Positions 35,273 to 42,877 of a stretch of 64,000 nt of DNA are shown in pieces. Below the pieces are notes generated by a model that searched no databases, was not told where the DNA came from, and saw nothing but the letters and a program-made list of their open reading frames with translations. Position 1 is the first letter of the stretch. Each line of letters starts with the position of its first letter. The stretch is from Thalassobacterium maritimum (lineage in GTDB: Bacteria > Verrucomicrobiota > Verrucomicrobiia > Opitutales > Coraliomargaritaceae). Where the stretch lies: contig NZ_JARXHW010000001.1 in the NCBI RefSeq assembly GCF_031127805.1, forward strand, positions 174,868 through 238,867. Reading direction: 5' to 3'. Both the position numbers and the translations under genes were made by a program.

Positions 35273-36451
35273 ATGCCAGCCGAGAGTCACATGCGCCCAC
35301 GCAAAAGAATCATTCTGCTCGGAGCCACCGGTTCGATCGGAAGCAGTACCCTGCGCGTACTGCGCGAGCATAAAGATCGACTCGAACTAGTGGGTGTGGC
35401 GGCGCACAGTCGGCATGCCGAACTCGCCCAGATCTGCCACGAATTTGCGGTGCCACAGGCGGTGTTGCAGGATGAAAAGGCCTACCACCTGGCCCAGCAA
35501 AGTGGCGACTTTCCCAGCAGCACCACAGTCAACTGCGGCAGCGAGGCACTCGCGGAACTCGCCACCCTACCTGAAGCCGACATTGTACTGGTCGCGGTGG
35601 TCGGCGCCGCGGGCCTGCGCCCAGCGCTCGCCGCAATTGAAGCCGGCAAAGACATTGCCCTGGCCAATAAAGAACTATTGGTGCTCGGTGGCGCGCATGT
35701 AATCGAAGCGGCCAAGCGCAAGGGCGTACGACTACTCCCCACCGACAGCGAGCACAACGCCATCTTTCAATGCCTGCAAGGGCACCCGGCCAATCAACTC
35801 GACAAGCTGATTCTGACTGCCTCAGGTGGACAATTCCGCGACACCCCCAGCAGCGAATTGCAGCAAGTCACTCCTGAGATGGCGACCCAGCACCCCAACT
35901 GGTCGATGGGCCCCAAGATCACAGTCGACTCCGCCACCATGGCCAACAAAGGCCTGGAACTGATCGAAGCACACTGGCTATTTGGCTTGGAACCCGAGCG
36001 ACTCGAAGTGGTCATTCACCCACAGAGCGTGGTGCACTCCTTTGTTCAGTTTATCGACGGCTCCATTCTCGCGCAACTCAGCCCCCCCTCGATGACCTTC
36101 GCCATCCAACACTGTCTCCTCTACCCCGACCGCGCGCCGGGCGTGGAGCCCACGACGGATTTCCGCACAGCCTTCTCACTCGATTTTAAAGCGCCCGACT
36201 TCAGCAAATACCCCTGCCTGCAACTCGCCTACGATGCGCTCCGCAGCGGCGGCGCGGCACCCGCGATTTTCAATGCCGCCAATGAAGTCGCGGTCGAACG
36301 CTTTCTGGCCAAAGAGATCGCCTACCTTGAAATTCCTAAGCTGATCGAACATAGTCTCAGCCGGATGCAAGCTCCGCAGCAGCCCAGCCTCGAGCAACTC
36401 TTTCAAACCGACACCGAAACCCGGGCCCTCGCCCAGAGCTTTCGCTTCTAA
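35273..36451 (+). CDS. dxr: 1-deoxy-D-xylulose 5-phosphate reductoisomerase
   Basis: It is the second enzyme of the MEP isoprenoid pathway and converts DXP to 2-C-methyl-D-erythritol 4-phosphate with NADPH. The 392-residue protein has the NADPH motif LLGATGSIGSSTL, the metal-site segment LLPTDSEHNAIFQCL (with the conserved D-x-E), SGGQFRDTPS, the flexible loop with HPNWSMGPKITVDSAT, and MANKGLELIEAHWLF. The start may be the ATG at 35273, touching the cdsA stop, or the in-frame ATG at 35291, which gives the usual MRPRKRIILLG beginning. It supplies precursors for UppS. rseP follows after a 115-base spacer that holds a palindromic repeat. Confidence 0.95.
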   Translation: MPAESHMRPRKRIILLGATGSIGSSTLRVLREHKDRLELVGVAAHSRHAELAQICHEFAVPQAVLQDEKAYHLAQQSGDFPSSTTVNCGSEALAELATLPEADIVLVAVVGAAGLRPALAAIEAGKDIALANKELLVLGGAHVIEAAKRKGVRLLPTDSEHNAIFQCLQGHPANQLDKLILTASGGQFRDTPSSELQQVTPEMATQHPNWSMGPKITVDSATMANKGLELIEAHWLFGLEPERLEVVIHPQSVVHSFVQFIDGSILAQLSPPSMTFAIQHCLLYPDRAPGVEPTTDFRTAFSLDFKAPDFSKYPCLQLAYDALRSGGAAPAIFNAANEVAVERFLAKEIAYLEIPKLIEHSLSRMQAPQQPSLEQLFQTDTETRALAQSFRF

Positions 36452-36477
36452 AATCTATATCACATTGCAAAATAAGG

Positions 36478-36551
36478 ACGGGCGGCTTTAGCTGCTCGCC
36501 CCCAATTGAAGCCGTCTGCCATACGTCGCCGGCAGCTAAAGCAGCCGCTCC
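36478..36551. repeat. REP-like palindrome pair between dxr and rseP
   Basis: Two imperfect hairpins face each other. The plus-strand one is GGGCGGCTTTAGCTGCTCGC (from 36479). The minus-strand one is GGAG followed by CGGCTGCTTTAGCTGCCG (36532-36549 on the plus strand). Both have TTTA loops, and the outer parts of the two copies are complementary. The GGAG head plus TTTA loop matches the elements at 38058 and 42158. It occupies the whole intergenic space inside an apparent operon. Confidence 0.5.
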
Positions 36552-36566
36552 AGTTCATCACACAAC

Positions 36567-38018
36567 ATGTTTTCCACAATCCTCTACATCGCCCTCGCTC
36601 TCTTTGCGCTCGGATTTTCCATTTTCATCCATGAACTCGGCCATTTCATCGCAGCCAAAAAGCGCGGCCTGATCGCCGACCGCTTTTCCATCGGCTTCGG
36701 CCCACGCCTCTTCGGCTGGCATCGTAACGGCACCGACTTCCGCCTCTCACTACTTCCCCTCGGTGGCTACGTGTCCTTGCCACAACTCGCCGACATGGGA
36801 CGCATCGAAGGCGGTGAAAAAGAAGACGCCGACCGCCTGCCCCCGATCTCCTATGCCGACAAGATGATCGTCGCCGTAATGGGTGCGGTCTTTAATCTCA
36901 TTTTCGCACTCGTGCTCTCGCTGGTGCTATGGGGCGTCGGCCGTGAGATCGTAAAGTCCACCACCGTGGGCTTCGTCGCCGAAGAGATCCGCAACGCCGA
37001 CGGCGAGATCGTGCCTGGCCCCGCCTATGCGGCCGGCATACGTGAGGGCGACAGCATTTACAGCATCGACGACAAGCAAGTGCCCGACTGGTGGTATTTC
37101 CAAAATGCCATCGCCACCAGCGTCGGCAAAGAAGCGGGCGAAAACGGCCGCCGCCAAGTCGAAGTCGGCATCCTGCGCGATGGCCAAGCCATGGAGTTTA
37201 CCGTCTACCCCGAACTCGTCTCCAGTGAGCGCATGCGCTACATCGGCATCGAGCCAGAAACTGACGAGACCTCGGCCCCCATCGTGATGCGCCTCGAGCC
37301 CGGCATGCCTGCAATGGAAGCCGGCCTACAGCCGATGGACCGTTTAATTAAACTCGACGGCGAAGAGATCATCTCTGGCGCCTTCCTCAGCACCTACCTA
37401 GCCAATCACGGCGACCGCAGCATCAACGTCACCGTCGAACGCGACGGTAAAGAGATCACACTACCGATTCAGCCACGTATCAAAGAGGGCGAAAACAGCC
37501 CACGTTTCGGCTTCGCCTACGACTTCCAGTACAAGACTGAGGTCGTGCACTACAATCCCATCGACCAGCTCTATCGCTTCGCCGAAACGATGAAGATGAC
37601 CCTCTTCGCGCTGCTGCACAAGAACTCCGACGTGCACGTGAAAAACATGAGCGGTCCCGTCGGCATCGTGCATGGGCTCACCCGCATGGCGCAGATCGGC
37701 TTCATCGACCTGCTATGGATGCTAGCGCTGATCAACGTCAACCTCGCGATCTTCAACCTACTACCGATCCCCGTATTGGATGGTGGGCACATGCTATTCG
37801 CCACCATTTCCAAAATCATCGGGCGCCCATTGCCGCAAAAGGTGATGGAAAACGTGCAAGGCGCCTTCATGATTCTACTCTTAGGCTTTGTGGTCTACGT
37901 CAGCTTCTTCGACGTCGGCCGCGTCGGCCGCGATATCGGGCTCATCAACGACGAGCCTCCTGCGGAAGCAGCTCCCACAACGCCAACAGACGAAGCCGCC
38001 CCAGAAGTCGCGCCTTAA
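36567..38018 (+). CDS. rseP: RseP-type site-2 membrane metalloprotease
   Basis: A 483-residue intramembrane zinc protease. The HExxH site is at residues 22-26 (IFIHELGHFIAAKK) in the first membrane helix, and the third zinc ligand lies in FNLLPIPVLDGGHMLF. Two PDZ-like domains lie between (about 130-300: YAAGIREGDSIYSIDDK and PAMEAGLQPMDRLIKLDGE). It probably cuts anti-sigma factors or signal-peptide remnants. It is slightly longer than the E. coli protein (450) because of a low-complexity acidic C-terminal tail (EAAPTTPTDEAAPEVAP). Position after dxr is the standard bacterial arrangement, although bamA does not follow here. Confidence 0.94.
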   Translation: MFSTILYIALALFALGFSIFIHELGHFIAAKKRGLIADRFSIGFGPRLFGWHRNGTDFRLSLLPLGGYVSLPQLADMGRIEGGEKEDADRLPPISYADKMIVAVMGAVFNLIFALVLSLVLWGVGREIVKSTTVGFVAEEIRNADGEIVPGPAYAAGIREGDSIYSIDDKQVPDWWYFQNAIATSVGKEAGENGRRQVEVGILRDGQAMEFTVYPELVSSERMRYIGIEPETDETSAPIVMRLEPGMPAMEAGLQPMDRLIKLDGEEIISGAFLSTYLANHGDRSINVTVERDGKEITLPIQPRIKEGENSPRFGFAYDFQYKTEVVHYNPIDQLYRFAETMKMTLFALLHKNSDVHVKNMSGPVGIVHGLTRMAQIGFIDLLWMLALINVNLAIFNLLPIPVLDGGHMLFATISKIIGRPLPQKVMENVQGAFMILLLGFVVYVSFFDVGRVGRDIGLINDEPPAEAAPTTPTDEAAPEVAP

Positions 38019-38057
38019 ACAATTAGCGCACCGAGCCCTCCAATCGCCAAGCAGGGC

Positions 38058-38128
38058 TGGAGTCCCGCCTTTAGGCGGTTACAGTGTGCTGGGCCGAAGA
38101 GATGCGGCCGCCTAAAGGCGGAACTCCA
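38058..38128. repeat. REP-like inverted pair, GGAG head, TTTA loop
   Basis: The left arm (38058-38078, TGGAGTCCCGCCTTTAGGCG plus G) and the right arm (38108-38128) are inverted copies differing at one of 21 positions. Each arm contains its own hairpin (CCGCC-TTTA-GGCGG) preceded by GGAGTC or GGAGTT. A 29-base spacer separates them. The element lies between the convergent rseP and dnaX genes. Confidence 0.65.
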
Positions 38129-38178
38129 ACTCTCAGACGACTCTGAGTGACTATCGATCTAGCCGGACAGACTCGCGG

Positions 38179-38526
38179 CTAGAACATCTTATCTTGCTCA
38201 TCCATGTGGCGGACCTGGGTGAGACTGCCTTTAAACTTTTCTGCAAGGGCTTTTATAATTTCGGGACTGAGCTTAGAGCCGGCTTCTTCCACGCTTAAGA
38301 GCGGCTTTCCTTTTACGAGTTTGGACACGGCGGCCGCCTCCCCCAGCATCATCGAATCGAGCGCCTGGTCCACAGCTTCTAACTCCTCGGCAGTCACCTC
38401 GCCATTGAGCGCAGCCGTCAATAAATCGGCAGGATTCCCTTCAGCATCTGTCGCCCCGGAGCCGCCTGCCGCATGCAGCGCCCCGCCAGCAGAGGTGGGC
38501 GCAGTCACATCAGCTGCGGGAATCAC
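38179..38526 (-). CDS. dnaX: Tail of DnaX in the -1 frame (possible tau extension)
   Basis: A 115-residue frame begins with GTG at 38526, which shares one base with the dnaX stop (TAGTG). The same frame is open back through the A10 run, so a -1 shift there continues dnaX directly into it through A-L-V. It has no family I recognise. It starts Ala/Gly-rich (VIPAADVTAPTSAGGAL), then forms acidic and amphipathic helices (VTAEELEAVDQALDSM, LSPEIIKALAEKFKG) and ends MDEQDKMF. This would be a short equivalent of the tau C-terminal region. It could instead be an independent small protein translated by coupling. A 8-bp hairpin overlaps its stop (38158-38183) without a U-run. Confidence 0.6.
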   Translation of the reverse strand: MIPAADVTAPTSAGGALHAAGGSGATDAEGNPADLLTAALNGEVTAEELEAVDQALDSMMLGEAAAVSKLVKGKPLLSVEEAGSKLSPEIIKALAEKFKGSLTQVRHMDEQDKMF

Positions 38527-39668
38527 TAGGGCTTTTTTTTTTCGCCGGCATCGCCGGTCCCGCCCCCAGCGGCGGCGACTTGCTTGATCAAGCTGTCAAT
38601 CGCGCGCGAGCGAGACTCTTCAGCTGCTTTCAAGAGCACGACTTCGAAATTCACTTTCTCGGAAAGGCCCTTCTGCACAGACGCTTCACCTCGGTGCAAG
38701 GCATCCAACATACGCATGATCGACTCAGTGCTCATTTCGCCACCCAGCTTAGTCGTACTGCCACCATTTTGGATAGCATCCAACAAGGCTTCACGCCCAT
38801 GTGCTTCGAGGTCGATCAAGATACGGAAAAGATCGCGCCCTTCGACGGCAAATTCATCCACCGCGGCAATAATCGCCGCGTAATCGAGCGCAGCCAGCGC
38901 TTGCGCAAGCTTGGCGATCCGCTCATCCGAAACAAGGCCATAGACGTCGAGCACATCGCCCTCTTTGATGTCGCTGCCACAAAAAGAAATCATTTGATCG
39001 AGAATCGATTGCGCATCACGCATCCCACCATTGGCGAGGCGAGCAATGGATGCCAAGGCGGCCGCCTCGACCTGAATCTCCTCGGACTTACAGATTTCGG
39101 TCAGTTTGCCGACGATCACATCGTCCGAAATCGGGCGAAACTCAAAGCGTTGACAGCGCGAGACGATGGTAGGCAGCACCTTGTGCGCCTCGGTAGTGGC
39201 AAAGAAGAACTTCACATGCTCGGGCGGCTCTTCCAGAGTTTTCAACAAAGCATTGAACGCAGCCGTCGAGAGCATGTGCACCTCGTCGATGATGTAGATC
39301 TTATAGGTGCACTGGGCCGGTGCGAATTGGCACTCTTCACGCAGGCTGCGCACTTGCTCGACACTATTATTAGACGCACCATCGATCTCGATCACATCCA
39401 TGCAGGAACCATTCATAATGGCCTGGCTGGTCTCGGACTCATTGTCCGGAGTGGCGCTCGGCCCTCCCTCGGCATTGAGCGCTTTGGCAAACAAACGAGC
39501 AGTACTGGTCTTACCCGTGCCACGCGGCCCCACAAAGAGGTAGGCGTGCGCAATACGTTTGCTCTCGATGGCATTACTCAAGGTGCGCACGATGTGATCC
39601 TGCCCCACCAATTCACTGAATTGCTTAGGACGCCAGCGGCGCGCGATAACTTGATAACCTTTTTCCAT
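38526..39668 (-). CDS. dnaX: DNA polymerase III clamp-loader subunit DnaX (gamma-like zero-frame product)
   Basis: A 380-residue AAA+ clamp-loader ATPase. It has the start ARRWRPKQFSELVGQDHIV, Walker A VGPRGTGKTS, Walker B and sensor parts IIDEVHMLSTAAFNALLKTL and EEPPEHVKFFFATTE, the arginine-finger motif TIVSRCQRFEFR, and then the collar domain. The zinc module normally placed after KALNC (PCGxCxxC) is missing: the region reads KALNAEGGPSATPD, with only one later Cys. The frame ends a few codons after the collar with GEKKKP and stop, straight after an A10 run. The known gamma/tau alternation of other bacteria suggests that a shift at this run gives a longer product. Confidence 0.93.
   Translation of the reverse strand: MEKGYQVIARRWRPKQFSELVGQDHIVRTLSNAIESKRIAHAYLFVGPRGTGKTSTARLFAKALNAEGGPSATPDNESETSQAIMNGSCMDVIEIDGASNNSVEQVRSLREECQFAPAQCTYKIYIIDEVHMLSTAAFNALLKTLEEPPEHVKFFFATTEAHKVLPTIVSRCQRFEFRPISDDVIVGKLTEICKSEEIQVEAAALASIARLANGGMRDAQSILDQMISFCGSDIKEGDVLDVYGLVSDERIAKLAQALAALDYAAIIAAVDEFAVEGRDLFRILIDLEAHGREALLDAIQNGGSTTKLGGEMSTESIMRMLDALHRGEASVQKGLSEKVNFEVVLLKAAEESRSRAIDSLIKQVAAAGGGTGDAGEKKKP
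38533..38542 (-). promoter_or_regulatory. A10 slip site at the dnaX 3' end
   Basis: On the coding strand ten consecutive A stand in GGC GAA AAA AAA AAG CCC TAG. Insertion of one A in the mRNA, or a -1 ribosomal slip, gives GAA AAA AAA AAA GCC CTA GTG and opens the 115-codon tail. A GC-rich hairpin (CCGGC-gat-GCCGG, 38545-38557) sits 2 bases upstream of the run in transcript order. E. coli uses A AAA AAG and Thermus an A9 run in dnaX. A sequencing error in the homopolymer is the main alternative. Confidence 0.6.
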
Positions 39669-39718
39669 CTTAATGTCTCCAAGAAGCTCTGAACCGAGGC
39701 ATCTTGCAAGTGACTTTT

Positions 39719-40831
39719 TTAGGAACCGAGCAAATACTCAGGGTTCAACTTCTTAAGCTCCTCTTTCACGAAGAGACCATCCTTACGGATCAGCTCGCCA
39801 TCGAACCAAATCTCGCCGCCGCCGTATTCGGGACGCTGGATCTGCACCATATCCCAGTGCACTTGCGAGCGATTGCCATTGTCGGCTTCCTCGTAAGCTT
39901 GCCCTGGGGTAAAGTGGAAAGAGCCGGCAATCTTCTCATCAAAGAGGATGTCGCGCATGGGCTCCAGAATGTGTGGATTGAACCCGATCGCGAACTCTCC
40001 AATGTAACGTGCCCCCGCATCAGAATCCAAAATTTCATTCAGTCGCGTAGGGTTGGTGCCGTCGGCATGCACGATTTTGCCCTTTTCAAACTTGAGATGA
40101 ATGCGGTCGAAAGAGGTGCCTTGATAGACGGTGGGCGCATTATAAGTGATCTCACCCTCCACAGAATCTTTTACTGGGCAGGAGAACACTTCGCCATCGG
40201 GAATATTGTGCGTGCCACCACAGGCCACTGCGTTGATGCCCTTGATCGAAAAGCGCAAATCGGTATTCGGGCCCTTCAGCTCGACACGATCGGTCGCAGC
40301 CATGAGTGCCTCAAGGGCAGCCATGCCCTCAGTCATGCGGCTGTAATCCTGGGTGCAGACGCGGAAAAAGAAGTCTTCGAAACTCTCGGTGCTCATCATG
40401 GCTTGCTGCGCCATCGCTGGCGTAGGCCAGCGAAGAATCACCCATTTAGTCTTGTTCACACGGTAATCGAGCACGGCCTTCATTGCCTTCATCACGCGCC
40501 CCACCTTGGCAGGGTCCACATCCGACATTTCAAAAATATTGTCGGACCCACGTACCGCGATGTAGGCATCCATTTTTTGCATACGGTCAAGCTCCCAAGT
40601 TGCCTGTGTCTCGAATTGTTCGACATCGAGGCCATTGATCAACTCTCGATTAATACGTGCGTTCTGCACATTGACAAAAGGCACCGCCCCGCGCTCACGC
40701 GCCGCGCGCACCAGCGCCACCACCATGGCTTCTGGAATGTCGAAGGCGTCGATCAAAACTCGCTCCCCCTTTTGCAAATTCGTAGAGAAGCCAGTCAATA
40801 CGCCGGCCAGTTTAGAAAAGTTTGGTTCCAT
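39719..40831 (-). CDS. M29-family aminopeptidase (AmpS/PepS-like)
   Basis: A 370-residue metallo-aminopeptidase of the thermophilic M29 family, which uses two divalent metal ions. The family blocks are visible: NIPDGEVFSCP, YQGTSFDRIHLKFEKGKI, ARYIGEFAIGFNPHI (a metal-binding Glu), GNRSQVHWDMV (His and Asp ligands) and IWFDGELIRKDGLF. It is cytoplasmic, with no signal sequence, and probably completes peptide turnover. It starts about 50 bases from the neighbouring dnaX on the same strand, dnaX being downstream, so the two could be co-transcribed. The 286 bases upstream to the adenosine deaminase gene contain no further ORF I can support. Confidence 0.88.
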   Translation of the reverse strand: MEPNFSKLAGVLTGFSTNLQKGERVLIDAFDIPEAMVVALVRAARERGAVPFVNVQNARINRELINGLDVEQFETQATWELDRMQKMDAYIAVRGSDNIFEMSDVDPAKVGRVMKAMKAVLDYRVNKTKWVILRWPTPAMAQQAMMSTESFEDFFFRVCTQDYSRMTEGMAALEALMAATDRVELKGPNTDLRFSIKGINAVACGGTHNIPDGEVFSCPVKDSVEGEITYNAPTVYQGTSFDRIHLKFEKGKIVHADGTNPTRLNEILDSDAGARYIGEFAIGFNPHILEPMRDILFDEKIAGSFHFTPGQAYEEADNGNRSQVHWDMVQIQRPEYGGGEIWFDGELIRKDGLFVKEELKKLNPEYLLGS

Positions 40832-41117
40832 GCAACAATGCGAACCATTTACACGCCAAGGTCAAAGCCACAAAAAGGAAATTTCGCAACTCAGTCCGAC
40901 AGCACCCCACCAGCACTCGCAAGGGCAGAAAAAGTTATTCACAATTAGGCGCGCAAAACATGATCCATAAGCCACTATCAGGGAGCAATTAACGAAGTTA
41001 TTGCAACACTTACTCACAATTCAGCGCGCCCAGTGCAAACAAGTGCTGCGCCGTCATGACACCGAAGCACAGGTCTAACTCACGGCGACTCCGTCGCTAC
41101 CTAAGCCACGGGCCCCA

Positions 41118-42110
41118 CTAGACGCATGCCTCGACTTCGGCAATCCATCTAGCCCGGGTGGCATCATCCACCAGGGCGACTTCAAAGCCATTCGTCGCCA
41201 ACTGCTTTAATTCGGCATGAGTAAAATTGAGTCCCGCACTGAGTGCCGTATATTCGTCTTCGACAGTATTACCGAAGGAAAAAGGATCATCGGTGCTGAT
41301 GGTGCAGCGCAAGCCGCGATCGAAGAACTGACGGATGGGGTGTTGTTCCAATGTGTCCACCACATCGAGTTTGACATTACTGATCGGGCACACGTCAAAA
41401 GTCGCCCCACTCTCAATCGCGAGTTCAAGCACAGCCTCGTCTTCGATGGCGCGAATACCATGCTGAATCCGCTTGGAGCCGAGCACTTCGATCGCTTCGC
41501 GCACATGCGCGGCTGGCCCAAACTCACCCGCATGCGCCTTGGTCTCAAGCCCATGCGCACGCGCCCTTTCCCATAGCTTAGGCGTCCAGGCCTCCAGAGG
41601 CAAATACTCAACACCATGCAGGTCGATCCCCGAGAGCCCCTCCCAAGTGACACAGTCCTCTAGCACGGGGGCAAGAATCTCGCTATAGCTGTTACGGGCC
41701 ATGCCCATAAAGACACGTACCTCTAGGCCCGCAGGTGCGGCCGAGCGAATCGCATTGACAATTTCCGGTCCAGGCAAACCAAGGAATTCGATCATGCCCG
41801 CGTGAAAGGAAGTCTCTACATAGCGCACGTTCTGTGCGAGATGGCCCGCAAAAATTACCTTCGCCGCCTCATGGTAGCGCTCTGGTGAAGTAAACCAGTG
41901 CATGGCATGCTCGATTAAGTGCGCTTCGAAATCTTCAAAGCACTTCCATTTAAAATCAGAGGCCCAACACGCTTGAGCTTGATTGAAGCGCTCTGGATCC
42001 AATTGCTGGAGTAATTGATACGGCAACGCGCCCTCGATATGCAGGTGGGTTTCAGTCTTAGGAAGACGATGAATGAAATCGGCGGTGTTACTAGAGATAG
42101 GTGCGTGCAT
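41118..42110 (-). CDS. add: Adenosine deaminase family protein
   Basis: A 330-residue amidohydrolase that deaminates adenosine (or a related adenine compound) to the inosine form with a zinc ion. The motifs are THLHIEGALP (His22 and His24 bind zinc), KAHAGEFG (His and catalytic Glu), KRIQHGIRA and TISTDDPFSFG (the Asp pair). The length and motif order match the add/ade family. Substrate specificity between adenosine, adenine and aminofutalosine cannot be set by eye. It stands alone on the minus strand, between a palindromic repeat upstream and a gap downstream. It would feed purine salvage, as deoA feeds pyrimidine salvage. Confidence 0.88.
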   Translation of the reverse strand: MHAPISSNTADFIHRLPKTETHLHIEGALPYQLLQQLDPERFNQAQACWASDFKWKCFEDFEAHLIEHAMHWFTSPERYHEAAKVIFAGHLAQNVRYVETSFHAGMIEFLGLPGPEIVNAIRSAAPAGLEVRVFMGMARNSYSEILAPVLEDCVTWEGLSGIDLHGVEYLPLEAWTPKLWERARAHGLETKAHAGEFGPAAHVREAIEVLGSKRIQHGIRAIEDEAVLELAIESGATFDVCPISNVKLDVVDTLEQHPIRQFFDRGLRCTISTDDPFSFGNTVEDEYTALSAGLNFTHAELKQLATNGFEVALVDDATRARWIAEVEACV

Positions 42111-42157
42111 GGCTGGATTAAAAATTTTTGATACGGTTTCGGCGAGGAAGAAAACTA

Positions 42158-42221
42158 TTGGAGTCCCGCCTAAAGGCGGCCTGAGTCACTAAACGAAAAC
42201 CGCCTAAAGGCGGGACTCCAA
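42158..42221. repeat. REP-like inverted pair upstream of add
   Basis: Left arm 42158-42179 (TTGGAGTCCCGCCTAAAGGC plus GG) and right arm 42200-42221 are inverted 22-base copies identical except for the central loop (TAAA against TTTA on the same strand sense). Each arm is itself a hairpin, CCGCC-loop-GGCGG, headed by GGAGTC. The spacer is 20 bases. The sequence is nearly the same as at 38058, so it is a dispersed repeat. It lies between add and the ribosomal operon terminator. Confidence 0.7.
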
Positions 42222-42232
42222 CAATTTCACAC

Positions 42233-42264
42233 AAAAAAGCCCGTTCTCGAAGAGAACGGGCTTT
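42233..42264 (-). terminator. Strong intrinsic terminator of the ribosomal protein operon
   Basis: A perfect 13-bp stem AAAGCCCGTTCTC / GAGAACGGGCTTT (42236-42248 and 42252-42264) with a 3-base loop is followed on the minus strand by a six-T run. It sits 25 bases after the rplQ stop. Confidence 0.93.
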
Positions 42265-42288
42265 GATTAAAAGAGTATTGAGAGCCGC

Positions 42289-42834
42289 TTACGCGTCTTT
42301 CTTTTCTTCAGCAGGCGCTTCTTCAGCAGGTGCTTCTTCGGCAGGTGCTTCTTCGGCTACCTTCTTAGTCGCCTTTTTAGCAGCCTTTTTGGCGGCTTTC
42401 TTAGTCGCTTTTTTAGCAGCCTTCTTCTTTGGCTTAGGGTTGTAGCCTTCGTCGTTGCCGTCTACGAACTCGATCAGAGCCATTTCAGCCGCATCACCGA
42501 TACGTTGACCTAGCTTGTAGATACGAGTGTAACCGCCATTGCGCTCTGTGAACTCAGTAACAAGTTCGTCGAAAAGCTTAGCAACAGCCTTTTTATCGCG
42601 AACGCGAGAGATCGCGAGGCGACGGTAATGAAGCTTACGAGCAGCGTCGTTGGCCTTTTCAGCTTTCTTAGCGAGCGTAATGATCTTCTCGATAAAGGGG
42701 CGAAGGGCACGTGCCTTGGATAATGTCGTTTCGATGCGGCCGTGTGTAATGAGAGCAGTCGCGAGATTGCCCATCATTGCAGAACGGTGTGGCCCGGAAA
42801 CGCCGAGTTTATGTTTTCTCTTATTGTGACGCAT
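42289..42834 (-). CDS. rplQ: 50S ribosomal protein L17 with lysine/alanine and APAEE tail
   Basis: The first 120 residues are normal L17, starting MRHNKRKHKLGVSGPHRSAM. After GYNPKPKKKAA comes a long low-complexity tail: alternating KKA-type segments (KKATKKAAKKAAKKATKK), then EE-APAEE repeats and EKKDA. The tail is about 50 residues long and is encoded by tandem 15-base DNA repeats. Most L17 proteins end near residue 120-130. The basic part could bind rRNA and the acidic part could balance charge or act as a flexible arm. It is the last gene of the operon, 43 bases after rpoA, and is followed by the terminator. Confidence 0.95.
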   Translation of the reverse strand: MRHNKRKHKLGVSGPHRSAMMGNLATALITHGRIETTLSKARALRPFIEKIITLAKKAEKANDAARKLHYRRLAISRVRDKKAVAKLFDELVTEFTERNGGYTRIYKLGQRIGDAAEMALIEFVDGNDEGYNPKPKKKAAKKATKKAAKKAAKKATKKVAEEAPAEEAPAEEAPAEEKKDA

Positions 42835-42877
42835 TGTCTAAATTTCTTTCTACTAAAGGGGATGGAAAAGTGAGCGA

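Noticed and set aside
38580..40948. Two long plus-strand ORFs (370 and 414 codons) opposite dnaX and the aminopeptidase
   Set aside because: They lie antisense to genes with complete motif sets and have no signal or conserved motif of their own.
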